Below are positions 6,805 to 14,782 of a stretch of DNA of 54,081 nt, one piece after another. Position 1 is the stretch's first letter. Every line of letters begins with the position of its first letter. The stretch spans positions 1-54,081 of the forward strand of contig JAYPYW010000015.1 in the NCBI GenBank assembly GCA_038154685.1. Direction: 5' to 3'. This DNA is from GCA-002722245 sp038154685 (lineage in GTDB: Bacteria > Bacteroidota > Bacteroidia > Flavobacteriales_C > GCA-002722245). The position numbers and the translations under genes were made by a program. The notes under the pieces were generated by a model. That model was not told the origin of the DNA and did not search any database. It saw nothing but the letters and a program-made list of their open reading frames with translations.

Positions 6805-8166
6805 TTAGGTTACATTTTTTTTTAAAAATAATTTCACAAAATCTTCAAAGGCCATATCCTGCTGCTCTCCAGAGCTCATATTTTTCACTCTAATAGCGCC
6901 AGATTTCATTTCATTTTCGCCAATCATCACAACAAATTTCGCCCCCTTAGCATCCGCATAACTCATTTGTTTTTGCATTTTAGCTTTCTTAGGATAAACT
7001 TCCACTGAGACATTATTGCTTCGCAACTCACTTGCCAAAGGCATAATGTATTTCTGCTCCTCTTCTCCGAAGTTTACAAACAAAACATCTAAAGCATCTA
7101 ATCTATCCTTAGGAAATAGATCGTTCTCAAGCATAACGTCATAAATTCTATCGGCACCAAAAGATATTCCAACACATCCCATTCCTTTTAATCCGAATTG
7201 ATCTGTTAGACCATCATATCTTCCTCCACCACAAATGCTCCCCTTAAACCCCTGACTTACAACCTCAAAAATAGCTCCAGTGTAGTAATTTAAACCTCTA
7301 GCCAAAGTAACATCAAGTTCCAAGGTTGAATCACAATTTAAATCTTTACAGTAGCTGTAAATAAACTCCAATTCTTCAACCCCTTTTAATCCTATTTCGG
7401 AATTAGCAAGGATAGTTTTTAAAGCTGCAGTTTTCTCTTCGAAATTTCCAGACAGCTCTAAGAACGGCTGAATCTTATCAATTGCCTCTTGGGAAACACC
7501 TTTATTTAGCATTTCCTCCTTCACCTTGTCAATTCCAATTTTATCAAGCTTATCAATTGAAACTGTAATATCCATCATTCGATCTTGCTCACCAGTTACC
7601 TCAGCAATTCCAGCCAAGATTTTACGATTATTCATCTTTATCGTAAAGTTTGGAATTTTAAGCGCAGAAAGAACCTCATTATATATTTGAACAAACTCAA
7701 CTTCACACAATAAAGAATCGGTCCCAACAACATCTACATCACATTGATAAAACTCTCTGTAACGCCCTTTACCCGGACGATCTGCTCTCCATACCGGTTG
7801 AATCTGATACCTTTTAAAGGGAAACGCTAATTCATTTTGATTTTGAACTACAAATCTTGCGAATGGAACTGTTTGATCATACTTCAAAGCTAATTCAGCA
7901 AACTGCGACTCTGAAGTATTAGCCGAAGCATTCGCTACAGCTTTTTTAAACTTATCGCCTCTGTTTAATATTTTAAACATCAACTGATCTCCCTCATCAC
8001 CATACTTCCCTGTTAATGTGGAAAGATTTTCGACTGCAGGGGTTTCAATTTGAACAAATCCAAATTTCTTAAAAACCGATTTTGCAGTATCGAATATATA
8101 ATTCCTTCCCGCCATTTGTTCTGGCAAGAAATCTCTTGTTCCTTTAGGAATACTAGGCTTCCCCAT
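6805..8166 (-). CDS. hisS: Histidine-tRNA ligase
   Basis: This 453-residue class II aminoacyl-tRNA synthetase charges tRNA-His. Motif 1 lies near the N-terminal PKGTRDFLP. Motif 2 contains QPVWRADRPGKGRYREFYQ, the histidine-binding LARGLNYYTGAIFEV segment follows, and GGGRYDGL supports the HisRS-specific loop. The C-terminal 90 residues form the anticodon-binding domain (LFVNFGEEE start). The ATG overlaps the ettA stop by one base (TAATG), so the two genes are translationally coupled. A strong terminator follows. Nothing is unusual in length or motifs. Confidence 0.97.
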   Translation of the reverse strand: MGKPSIPKGTRDFLPEQMAGRNYIFDTAKSVFKKFGFVQIETPAVENLSTLTGKYGDEGDQLMFKILNRGDKFKKAVANASANTSESQFAELALKYDQTVPFARFVVQNQNELAFPFKRYQIQPVWRADRPGKGRYREFYQCDVDVVGTDSLLCEVEFVQIYNEVLSALKIPNFTIKMNNRKILAGIAEVTGEQDRMMDITVSIDKLDKIGIDKVKEEMLNKGVSQEAIDKIQPFLELSGNFEEKTAALKTILANSEIGLKGVEELEFIYSYCKDLNCDSTLELDVTLARGLNYYTGAIFEVVSQGFKGSICGGGRYDGLTDQFGLKGMGCVGISFGADRIYDVMLENDLFPKDRLDALDVLFVNFGEEEQKYIMPLASELRSNNVSVEVYPKKAKMQKQMSYADAKGAKFVVMIGENEMKSGAIRVKNMSSGEQQDMAFEDFVKLFLKKNVT

Positions 8167-9861
8167 TATTTAACTAATTTCTTAAACTTAATTCTCTTAG
8201 GTCCTTCGTCTCCTAATCTCTTCTTTCTATTTTCTTCATACTCAGAGTAAGATCCTTCGAAGAAATAAACTTGAGAATCTCCTTCGAAAGCAAGGATATG
8301 TGTACAAACTCTATCCAAGAACCATCTATCGTGAGAAATAATCACAGAACATCCTGCAAAGTTTTCTAATGCCTCTTCTAAAGCTCTTAAAGTATTTACA
8401 TCAATATCATTGGTAGGCTCATCTAATAAAAGGACATTCCCCCCATCTTTTAATGCTAAAGCTAAATGCAGCCTGTTTCTTTCTCCACCAGAAAGCACTC
8501 CACACTTTTTATTTTGATCAGAACCACTAAAGTTAAACCTTGAACAATATGCTCTTGCGTTTATTACTTTGCCTCCTAAATCAATGTTATCAAGTCCTCC
8601 TGAAACAACATCAAAAACTGATTTTTCTGGATCAATTGATTCATGCTTTTGATCAACGTATGAAATCTTTACAGTTTCCCCTACATTAAAGCTACCAGCA
8701 TCAGGAGTTTCTTCTCCCATGATCATTCTAAATAAGGTTGTTTTACCAGCACCATTCGGTCCAATAATTCCAACAATACCTGCAGGAGGCAATTTGAAGT
8801 TTAATCCTTCATATAAAACNNNNNNNNNNCCTCTCGTCAAAACCTTTTGAAACATCAGTCGCTTCAATCACCTCATTTCCTAAACGAGGTCCAGCAGGAA
8901 TAAAAATCTCTAATTTATCCAACTTCTCCTTTCCGTCTTCACTTAACATTTTATCATAGTTAGCTAAACGAGACTTAGACTTCGTCCCTCTTCCTTTAAC
9001 ACCTTGTCTTACCCAGTCTAACTCACGCGCTAATGCCTTCTGTCGTTTACTCTCTTGTTTTTCTTCTTGAGCTAAACGCTTACCTTTTTGCTCTAACCAA
9101 GATGAGTAATTCCCTTTCCATGGAATTCCCTCTCCTCTATCTAACTCTAAAATCCAACCAGCAACATTATCCAAGAAATATCTATCGTGTGTTACTGCAA
9201 TAACAGTTCCTTGATATTGTGATAAGAAAATCTCTAACCACTGCACCGATTCAGCATCTAAGTGGTTAGTAGGCTCATCTAATAATAAAATATCAGGTTG
9301 CTTTAATAATAATCTACAAAGCGCTACTCTTCTTCTTTCCCCTCCAGATAAATTCTTAACTGAAGTATCTCCTTCAGGACATCTAAGAGCATCCATTGCT
9401 CTCTCCAGCTTATTATCTAATTCCCATGCATCTAAAGCATCAATTCTTTCCTGAACTTTTGCCTGACGATCCATTAACTTTTCCATCTTCTCCGGATCCT
9501 CCAAAACATCAGGATCCATAAACATGTTATTGATCTCCTCGTATTCTTTTAAAACATCAACTGTTTCCTGAACTCCTTCCTGAATAATCTCCTTAACCGT
9601 TTTAGCTTCATCTAATTCAGGTTCTTGTTCTAAATAACCAACAGAATAACCTGGAGAGAAAACTACATCCCCTTGGTAGGCTTTATCAACCCCAGCAATA
9701 ATTTTTAATAAAGTTGATTTACCAGCTCCGTTTAAACCTAAAATTCCAATTTTGGCTCCGTAAAAAAATGATAAATAAATATCTTTTAATATCTGTTTTC
9801 CTGATGGAAGTACTTTTGAGACTCCAGACATGGAGAATATTACTTTCTTATCTTCTGACAT
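8166..9861 (-). CDS. ettA: Energy-dependent translational throttle EttA (ABC-F), crossed by an assembly gap
   Basis: Two fused ABC ATPase domains without membrane segments identify an ABC-F protein of about 560 residues. NBD1 has Walker A GLNGAGKS (residues 42-49), LSGGERRR and LLLDEPTNHLD; NBD2 has GPNGAGKTT, LSGGERNR and LLLDEPTNDID. The linker contains the RQGVKGRGTKSKSR region typical of EttA. These proteins bind the ribosomal E site and gate early elongation according to ATP/ADP. A 10-N run (8820-8829) splits the frame, but joining the flanks directly restores ...GFDER|VLYEGLNF..., which aligns with EttA without a missing residue. So this is one intact gene, not a frameshift. hisS follows with one base shared. 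Confidence 0.93.
8820..8829. other. Assembly gap (10 N) in ettA
   Basis: Ten N of placeholder length. The reading frame requires a true length divisible by three, and the protein alignment suggests zero missing bases. Confidence 0.95.
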
Positions 9862-9886
9862 TTTCTATTGATTATCAATTGGTTTG

Positions 9887-9916
9887 CAAATTTACAACAT
9901 TGTACGACTCTAGCAA
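9887..9916 (-). promoter_or_regulatory. Probable promoter of ettA-hisS
   Basis: On the minus strand ATTG (complement of 9914-9916 plus one), 19 nt, then TAAATTTG (9894 to 9887) followed by C. The -7 box is a full TAnnTTTGC match; the -33 box is partial. The ATG at 9861 is 25 nt downstream. Confidence 0.6.
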
Positions 9917-10000
9917 TTTTTCAATCCGCAGAAAAAATTAACATTTACACAGTTTATAAGTAACCATTCGCAGTGTATTTCGTACCACCTATCATTAACT

Positions 10001-11479
10001 ATGATTAAGAAAATATTTACTCTATACTTTGCATCAGCATCTTATTTCTTAAGTGCTCAACTCGACCTTTATAATTCGGGAGGTGGTTTAACATTTTATG
10101 TTGGTCAGTCTCACATTGTACAAGCTGAAGGTAACTTCGACAATGCAGCAAGTGCAACTATTCAATTCGAAAATGGAGGAACTCCAGATTTTAGATTAAA
10201 AGGAAATTTCACGAATAGTACATCTGGGACTTACACTTTAGGAACTGAAAAAATTCGTTTTAATGGATCATCCCTTCAATTAGCTGATTTTGGTGGAGAT
10301 GACATTTATGGTATTTACACCGATAATTCAAATAATGTACAAATCGACAGAAATGTTAATGTAACTGGCGATGTGGAATTTGGAACAGGGGACATAATAA
10401 GTACTACTTCTGCTTATATTACTATAGGTACTTCAGGTACGGCTACCGGTGCAGATGATGATTCTCATAACTTTGGACCTATTGCAAAAAACTTCACCTC
10501 TACATCAGAATTTACTTTTCCTATTGGAGATGGAACAACTTACAGATATTCAGCCTTTACCCCTACATCAGCAAGTTCAGTAACTATGAGATCAATGTAT
10601 TATGGATCTAAATACCCATTTAGCATGCGCCGTAATTCACCAATATACAAAGTTAGTCAGCTTGAATATTGGGATATGTATAGAACATCTGGTTCAACAA
10701 CTGGAACCGTAAAATTATCCTGGGATACAAATAGTGACGTTTCGGATGTAGCTGACATGAGTGTAGCTTTCAACAATGGTACATCTACAAGTTGGTGGGA
10801 GGACGCAGGTTCTAATAGTCCAACTGGTACTACTTCAGCAGGATACGTTTCCTCTAATGCTACCTGGGACGACTTTAATGTATATTTTACTTTGGCTACA
10901 ACAACTGCAGACAACCCATTACCTGTTGAACTTGTTAAGTTTTTAGCTGCAGGGAACGGAACAACGGTAGATATTCTTTGGCAAACTAGTGCCGAAATAA
11001 ATTCTGATTACTTTTCGGTATTAAAATCAACAGACGGAGTTAACTTTGAGGAAATAGCCCAGGTTCCTGCAGCGGGAAGAAGTAATTCACTTATTGATTA
11101 TTCATCGATTGATACAGAACCAATAATTGGAACTAATTACTATAAACTAGTTAACTATGATTTTGATGGAACATTCGAAGAATCTGACGTTAAAGTGGTT
11201 TATTATGCAGGAGAAGATGAAGGAGAATTTTCAGCAAACATTTACCCCAATCCAGTAAACTCAGAAGCCAACTTCGATTTTATAGCTGCAGAAGAGGGTA
11301 AATACAGTTTAAAAATATTCAGCATAAATGGAGCAATGGTTTATACCAGTGACTTGCTGGCTGTACAAGGATTAAACTCTTTTAAACTAAACATGGACTT
11401 GTACTATAGTGGAAAATATATTGTCCAAATAATTTCCCCTAAAGAAAAAGTGATTACAAGCTCTATTAAAAAGATATAA
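10001..11479 (+). CDS. Secreted protein with T9SS type A sorting domain
   Basis: This 492-residue protein has a signal peptide (to about residue 19) and a C-terminal type IX secretion signal of type A: ANIYPNPVNSEANF near residue 411, then KIFSINGAMVY and a final GKYIVQIIS...KKI strand. The middle is Ser/Thr/Gly-rich beta structure, with VDILWQTSAEINSDYFSV (about residues 324-341), a segment common in Bacteroidota surface proteins before the sorting domain. It would be exported by Sec, crossed by the T9SS, cleaved by PorU and attached to the cell surface or released. It is a cargo protein for the por genes elsewhere in the window. No enzymatic domain is recognised. Confidence 0.88.
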   Translation: MIKKIFTLYFASASYFLSAQLDLYNSGGGLTFYVGQSHIVQAEGNFDNAASATIQFENGGTPDFRLKGNFTNSTSGTYTLGTEKIRFNGSSLQLADFGGDDIYGIYTDNSNNVQIDRNVNVTGDVEFGTGDIISTTSAYITIGTSGTATGADDDSHNFGPIAKNFTSTSEFTFPIGDGTTYRYSAFTPTSASSVTMRSMYYGSKYPFSMRRNSPIYKVSQLEYWDMYRTSGSTTGTVKLSWDTNSDVSDVADMSVAFNNGTSTSWWEDAGSNSPTGTTSAGYVSSNATWDDFNVYFTLATTTADNPLPVELVKFLAAGNGTTVDILWQTSAEINSDYFSVLKSTDGVNFEEIAQVPAAGRSNSLIDYSSIDTEPIIGTNYYKLVNYDFDGTFEESDVKVVYYAGEDEGEFSANIYPNPVNSEANFDFIAAEEGKYSLKIFSINGAMVYTSDLLAVQGLNSFKLNMDLYYSGKYIVQIISPKEKVITSSIKKI

Positions 11480-11483
11480 ATAA

Positions 11484-11513
11484 AAAGCCCCGAGTTAATA
11501 CCTCGGGGCTTTC
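11484..11513 (+). terminator. Intrinsic terminator, probably bidirectional
   Basis: Perfect GCCCCGAG/CTCGGGGC stem, loop TTAATAC, with an A-run before it and a short T-run after it. It separates the T9SS cargo gene from the convergent small gene at 11551. Confidence 0.9.
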
Positions 11514-11550
11514 GATTTGTATAAAACCACCACAATTCTAACCAAATATT

Positions 11551-11736
11551 TTACACAAATTCACTAACCGAAAACTCTTCTCCTTTTACTTTATCAAAAA
11601 CCCCCAGGTATTCCGATCGGTAATTATTGTATTTCTTTAATTCTTCAATGCTCTCAAACATCTCATTGCTCCCACCCATTTCAACATTTTGATGAGCTTC
11701 CATTCCAACTAAAATAAACCTTTTCGACCTCCTCAT
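11551..11736 (-). CDS. Small hypothetical protein
   Basis: This 61-residue frame starts MRRSKRF and has a charged, soluble composition with no signal peptide or membrane segment. A second in-frame ATG at residue 12 (11703) is an alternative start. It is isolated between two terminators and has a TACCTTTG -7-like box on the minus strand at 11767-11760, 23 nt before the ATG. A cluster of inverted repeats lies further upstream. No family recognised; being a real gene is supported by the promoter-like box and its position, not by homology. Confidence 0.5.
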   Translation of the reverse strand: MRRSKRFILVGMEAHQNVEMGGSNEMFESIEELKKYNNYRSEYLGVFDKVKGEEFSVSEFV

Positions 11737-11772
11737 TTTTCTTCTTTATTAATGCTTCACAAAGGTATATCA

Positions 11773-11850
11773 GTTGTAAAATGATATAAATGTACAACAC
11801 CATTAACATATATGTTTTACAAACATAAAAAGATATGTAATTTTACATAT
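11773..11850. repeat. Cluster of three short inverted repeats upstream of the 61-aa gene
   Basis: GTTGTA...TACAAC (11773-11798), the palindrome AACATATATGTT (11805-11816) and ATATGTAA-TT-TTACATAT (11833-11850) lie within 78 nt. They are AT-rich, upstream of the minus-strand gene that starts at 11736 and downstream of hup. They may be operator sites; they may also be chance in AT-rich DNA. Confidence 0.5.
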
Positions 11851-11865
11851 TTATACCTCAAACAT

Positions 11866-11890
11866 AAAAAAGGCTAGCATTTGCTAGCCT
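11866..11890 (-). terminator. Intrinsic terminator of hup
   Basis: Perfect 9-bp stem AGGCTAGCA/TGCTAGCCT with a 2-nt spacer, followed on the minus strand by an uninterrupted T-run. It lies 22 nt after the HU stop codon. Confidence 0.85.
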
Positions 11891-11912
11891 GTAATTCTTT
11901 ACTTAAAAGCAA

Positions 11913-12185
11913 TTAGTTTACCGATCCTGACAACTCAGCTCCAGCTTTAAACTTAACAACCTTTTTTGCGGCAATTGTAATTTCAGCTCCAGTTTGAGGG
12001 TTTCTTCCTTTTCTAGCAGCTCTATCAGATGTAGAAAAAGATCCAAATCCAACTAACGCTACTCTGTCACCAGACTTTAACGCTTTAGTTGTTTGATTAA
12101 CAAAAGCTTCTAAAGCTCTTTTTGTGTCTGCTTTTGATAATCCAGACTCTGCTGCAACTGCATCAATTAATTCTGTTTTGTTCAT
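11913..12185 (-). CDS. hup: HU-family DNA-binding protein
   Basis: This 90-residue protein is a canonical HU: N-terminal MNKTELIDAVA helix pair, dimer core ending GFGSFSTSDRAARKGRNPQTG, and a beta arm with the GRNPQTG motif that intercalates into bent DNA. It acts as a nucleoid-associated dimer that bends and compacts DNA. It is monocistronic: its own promoter (TTTG, 19 nt, TATATTTG) lies upstream and its own terminator downstream, consistent with strong independent expression. No anomaly in length or conserved residues. Confidence 0.96.
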   Translation of the reverse strand: MNKTELIDAVAAESGLSKADTKRALEAFVNQTTKALKSGDRVALVGFGSFSTSDRAARKGRNPQTGAEITIAAKKVVKFKAGAELSGSVN

Positions 12186-12228
12186 TTTAATTTCTTTAAA
12201 GGTTAAACATTTATATCAGCTATAGCCT

Positions 12229-12259
12229 CAAATATAGACGTTTAGCCCTATCAGCCAAA
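12229..12259 (-). promoter_or_regulatory. Promoter of hup
   Basis: On the minus strand TTTG (12259-12256), exactly 19 nt, then TATATTTG (12236-12229). This is a full match to the Bacteroidota consensus. The leader to the ATG at 12185 is about 40 nt. Confidence 0.8.
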
Positions 12260-12397
12260 TGATTAGACCAATTTTGGGCTATTTTGTTGAAAACATCTTG
12301 TTTTTGTTAAAAAACTAATATAACTACTTGTATTAAAACACCTTATAAAATTATTGCCACAAATGATTTTTATCAGTTAGATTTTAATATTTGAACT

Positions 12398-12405
12398 TAT
12401 TTTTG
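12398..12405 (+). promoter_or_regulatory. -7 box 4 nt before the start codon
   Basis: TATTTTTG matches TAnnTTTG exactly and ends 4 nt before the ATG at 12410, so the mRNA would start at or beside the start codon. No TTTG at the -33 position is obvious. Confidence 0.5.
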
Positions 12406-12409
12406 AAGC

Positions 12410-12805
12410 ATGGTAAAAAAGGATATCCAAACACGAGATGACATAATGATTTTAGTTAACTCTTTTTACAATCATGTTAAAAGAGACAAACTCCTTGGTC
12501 CAGTTTTTAACGAAATTGCCAAAGTGAATTGGAATACTCACTTACCTAAAATGTATGATTTTTGGGAGAATGTAATTTTCCACACAGGAAGTTATCGAGG
12601 CAATACACTTAAAGTTCATATGAACTTAAATGACTTAACGCCACTTACACCTGACCACTTTGAACATTGGTTATTACTTTTTAAGGTAACAGCAAAAGAG
12701 TTATTTGAAGGACCAAATACAACTGTAGCAATTAACAAAGCTGAATCAATCGCTACTGAAATAAAAATAAAACTGATTGAAAAACAAAAAAAGGAACTAC
12801 TCTAG
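12410..12805 (+). CDS. Group III truncated haemoglobin
   Basis: This 131-residue globin of the short two-on-two fold matches group III: Y20 at the B10 position (FYNHVKRD), LGPVF, the WNTHL and YDFWENVIFHTGSYRG stretch, proximal H70 in KVHMNL, and HFEHWLLLF. Group III globins bind oxygen, nitric oxide or other ligands; their physiological role is unclear. There is no signal peptide. The last 9 nt overlap the convergent SRPBCC gene, and the shared end forms a terminator hairpin. Confidence 0.93.
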   Translation: MVKKDIQTRDDIMILVNSFYNHVKRDKLLGPVFNEIAKVNWNTHLPKMYDFWENVIFHTGSYRGNTLKVHMNLNDLTPLTPDHFEHWLLLFKVTAKELFEGPNTTVAINKAESIATEIKIKLIEKQKKELL

Positions 12806-12815
12806 TTCCTTTTTT
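12786..12815. terminator. Bidirectional terminator inside two overlapping gene ends
   Basis: An 8-bp stem AGGAACTA/TAGTTCCT with a 3-nt loop is flanked by a seven-A run on the left and five T on the right, so it works on either strand. Both the TAG stop of the globin gene (12803-12805) and the stop of the SRPBCC gene (12797-12799) lie in the hairpin. Confidence 0.88.
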
Positions 12816-13306
12816 ATTGATTTAATTTCTTTCTCCATGCCCGCTTCCAGATCTTCATCACTCCCGAGGGAAATAATTTTTGCTAGTGGGTTAGAACTTA
12901 ACCTCCATGTTTTCTCAAAATCTAAAAAAGTACCTGACTCTTTTACATTTGCTTTATACTTAAAAACAGCTTGATCTTCTCCGTCTCTTGAATATATAAT
13001 TTCTAAACCTAACTGCTTGGAAAATGCCTTATATTTAAACGTGTGCAATCTATCATCAAAGCCTGAGTATTGAACCCCTCCATCATTTTTAAGATAAGTC
13101 AGGTTAAATTCCTCCCCTCCGTCTATAACACTTCCGAAATTTTTAGGTTTACTAATGAAATTAAAAACCGAATCTGCCGGAGAATTTATTACATAAGACT
13201 TAGCCACTCTTATTTCATCGCCCACAAAAAAAGAAATGATAAATAATAAAACCGTAGCGGAAACAATAGCTAATAATACACCTTTAATATGCTGCTTTAA
13301 CTCCAT
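12797..13306 (-). CDS. Membrane-anchored SRPBCC-fold protein
   Basis: This 169-residue protein begins with one hydrophobic helix (residues 10-28) followed by a START/polyketide-cyclase-like (SRPBCC) domain: VAKSYVINSPADSVFNFISKP at about 34-54 is the classic first strand and helix, and the C-terminal helix (residues 150-169) closes the cavity. SRPBCC domains bind hydrophobic ligands. The domain could face either side of the membrane. It is the last gene of the DUF493-DUF2797-YbaB-SRPBCC operon, its start sharing one base with the ybaB stop. Ligand unknown. Confidence 0.78.
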   Translation of the reverse strand: MELKQHIKGVLLAIVSATVLLFIISFFVGDEIRVAKSYVINSPADSVFNFISKPKNFGSVIDGGEEFNLTYLKNDGGVQYSGFDDRLHTFKYKAFSKQLGLEIIYSRDGEDQAVFKYKANVKESGTFLDFEKTWRLSSNPLAKIISLGSDEDLEAGMEKEIKSIKKELE

Positions 13307-13608
13307 TATAATCCAGGAATATTTGGTAACATCCCTCTCATCGCCGAAGCCCCCTCTGCCTGTGAAACTTTATCTGCACTTTCCAAACCTCGATTTAATG
13401 CTAGTAACAACAAATCCTCGATTTGTTCCTTATCACCATCATCTAATATCATTTGAGGAATATCTACATTGGTAACAACTTTATTACCGTTAACAACAAC
13501 CTTTACACCTTGAGCCTCTCCAACAACAGTAATCCCGTCTAATTTGGTTTTAACCTCTTCCATTTTTTGCTGCGCTTCTTGCAGCTTTCCCATCATATCT
13601 CCAAACAT
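13306..13608 (-). CDS. YbaB/EbfC-family nucleoid-associated protein
   Basis: This 100-residue protein carries the YbaB signature: N-terminal helix MGKLQEAQQKMEEVKTKL, the strand pair EGxxVVVNGNKVVTNVDI, and a C-terminal helix. Family dimers bind DNA with little sequence preference. In many bacteria the gene follows dnaX and precedes recR; neither is here. Instead it lies in a compact operon after a DUF2797 gene (10 nt gap), and its stop shares a base with the next start. The name is firm on family, not on a specific role. Confidence 0.9.
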   Translation of the reverse strand: MFGDMMGKLQEAQQKMEEVKTKLDGITVVGEAQGVKVVVNGNKVVTNVDIPQMILDDGDKEQIEDLLLLALNRGLESADKVSQAEGASAMRGMLPNIPGL

Positions 13609-13618
13609 AATTCAGATT

Positions 13619-14455
13619 TTAAAATAAAGTTTGCTGACTAGCAGTTTGGACTGATTTCCCAACTGTTAGCTTAATATTATAGCCTGTAAATTTACGAAGA
13701 TTAATTACTTCTCCAGAATCAAAGATTAAGTATTGCCCTCTAATACCTTTCAATAAACCTCCAACTACTGGTGTTTTATCAAAGTTTAAACTCTTCACCT
13801 TCATTGGATATTCTTTCACAGGGTATTCGATCTCAAAAACATCATCATCATCAGATATAAAATCCTGCAGCTCTTCAGGTAAATACTCAATCAACTCATC
13901 TTTGGTATCCAACAAATCAACTTCCTCATTACGCTCATCCTTCAACATTCTTTGCCAATTTGTTTTATCAGAAATATGTTCTTTCAAAGCTACTTCTACC
14001 AACCCCGATGTATATCTATCTGGAACTTCAGCCAACTTAATTGTCTTCCAAGCTCCTTGATCAATCCATCTCGTAAATTCATTACCACCTCTAGTAATCC
14101 CAACCTTAACACCTGATGTAAGCGCCAAATAAACAGTATGTGGAATCACGTGATTCTTTTCTTCCCATTCTGGATCCCTCCCTTTTCCTTCATGACCTAA
14201 ACATAATTCAGGACGAATAATGCATTCAGAGTTTTCTGGTGCATTCATAAAGCACGGATAACAAAAACCATTAAACGATTTTTTAGTGGAGCGATTACAC
14301 ACAGAACAGTTAATCTCTCCAACAAATTCAAGCTCAATTTCCTTACCTATAAGGTCATTCATAAAAATCTCTCCATCGGTTGTCCCTAACCAATATTTAA
14401 CAGGAGAACCATTCTCCACCCTCATTTTTTTTAGATGCGAATAATGCTCCATCAC
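13619..14455 (-). CDS. DUF2797 protein with zinc-ribbon-like Cys cluster
   Basis: This 278-residue soluble protein matches DUF2797. It has a Cys cluster C50-x2-C53...C65-x2-C68 plus C78, likely a zinc site, followed by HTVYLALTSGVKVGITR, which resembles the core strands of GIY-YIG domains (TVYLA, then KVGITR). The C-terminal part is acidic (ISDDDDVFEIE near residue 200) and ends in a small beta domain. Biochemical function is not established. Its start overlaps the DUF493 stop by 4 nt, indicating translational coupling. The GIY-YIG resemblance is inference from pattern. Confidence 0.82.
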   Translation of the reverse strand: MMEHYSHLKKMRVENGSPVKYWLGTTDGEIFMNDLIGKEIELEFVGEINCSVCNRSTKKSFNGFCYPCFMNAPENSECIIRPELCLGHEGKGRDPEWEEKNHVIPHTVYLALTSGVKVGITRGGNEFTRWIDQGAWKTIKLAEVPDRYTSGLVEVALKEHISDKTNWQRMLKDERNEEVDLLDTKDELIEYLPEELQDFISDDDDVFEIEYPVKEYPMKVKSLNFDKTPVVGGLLKGIRGQYLIFDSGEVINLRKFTGYNIKLTVGKSVQTASQQTLF

Positions 14456-14709
14456 AGTGAAATTAAACCTTGAATGTGCGACAATGATTTATACTTCTGG
14501 ATAATTTGCTCAGGATCTAAAGCCATCTCTATTGCCGTAAAGCTTACATACTTCCCCTTACTAGAAGGTTTTACTTTTACCTCAGCATCCTGAAAAAAAG
14601 GTTTTAATTCCTTTATTTTCTCTTCTGAGGCAATAAACTTATACATGTATTTGGCTGGGAACGCTTGCTCCGATAATTTCTGTCTTAATCCTTCGTACTT
14701 ATCTTCCAC
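14452..14709 (-). CDS. DUF493 (YbeD-like) protein
   Basis: This 85-residue protein fits DUF493/YbeD: a small ferredoxin-like alpha-beta fold with FPAKYMYKFIAS, VKVKPSSKGKYVSFTA and a C-terminal KSLSHIQGLI segment. YbeD in Escherichia coli sits near lipoate genes and resembles ACT-type regulatory domains, but its role is unclear. Here it is the first gene of a four-gene operon, overlapping the DUF2797 gene by 4 nt. Confidence 0.82.
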   Translation of the reverse strand: MEDKYEGLRQKLSEQAFPAKYMYKFIASEEKIKELKPFFQDAEVKVKPSSKGKYVSFTAIEMALDPEQIIQKYKSLSHIQGLISL

Positions 14710-14782
14710 TTTGAAAGGTTTTGTACAAATTTAATTAATTGCAAGCATTAGGATAGTGTTCGCCTATCAATTTGTCAACAAC

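Noticed and set aside
8166..9861. Two separate ABC ATPase genes or a frameshifted pseudogene
   Set aside because: The break coincides with an N run; joining the flanks gives one intact EttA.
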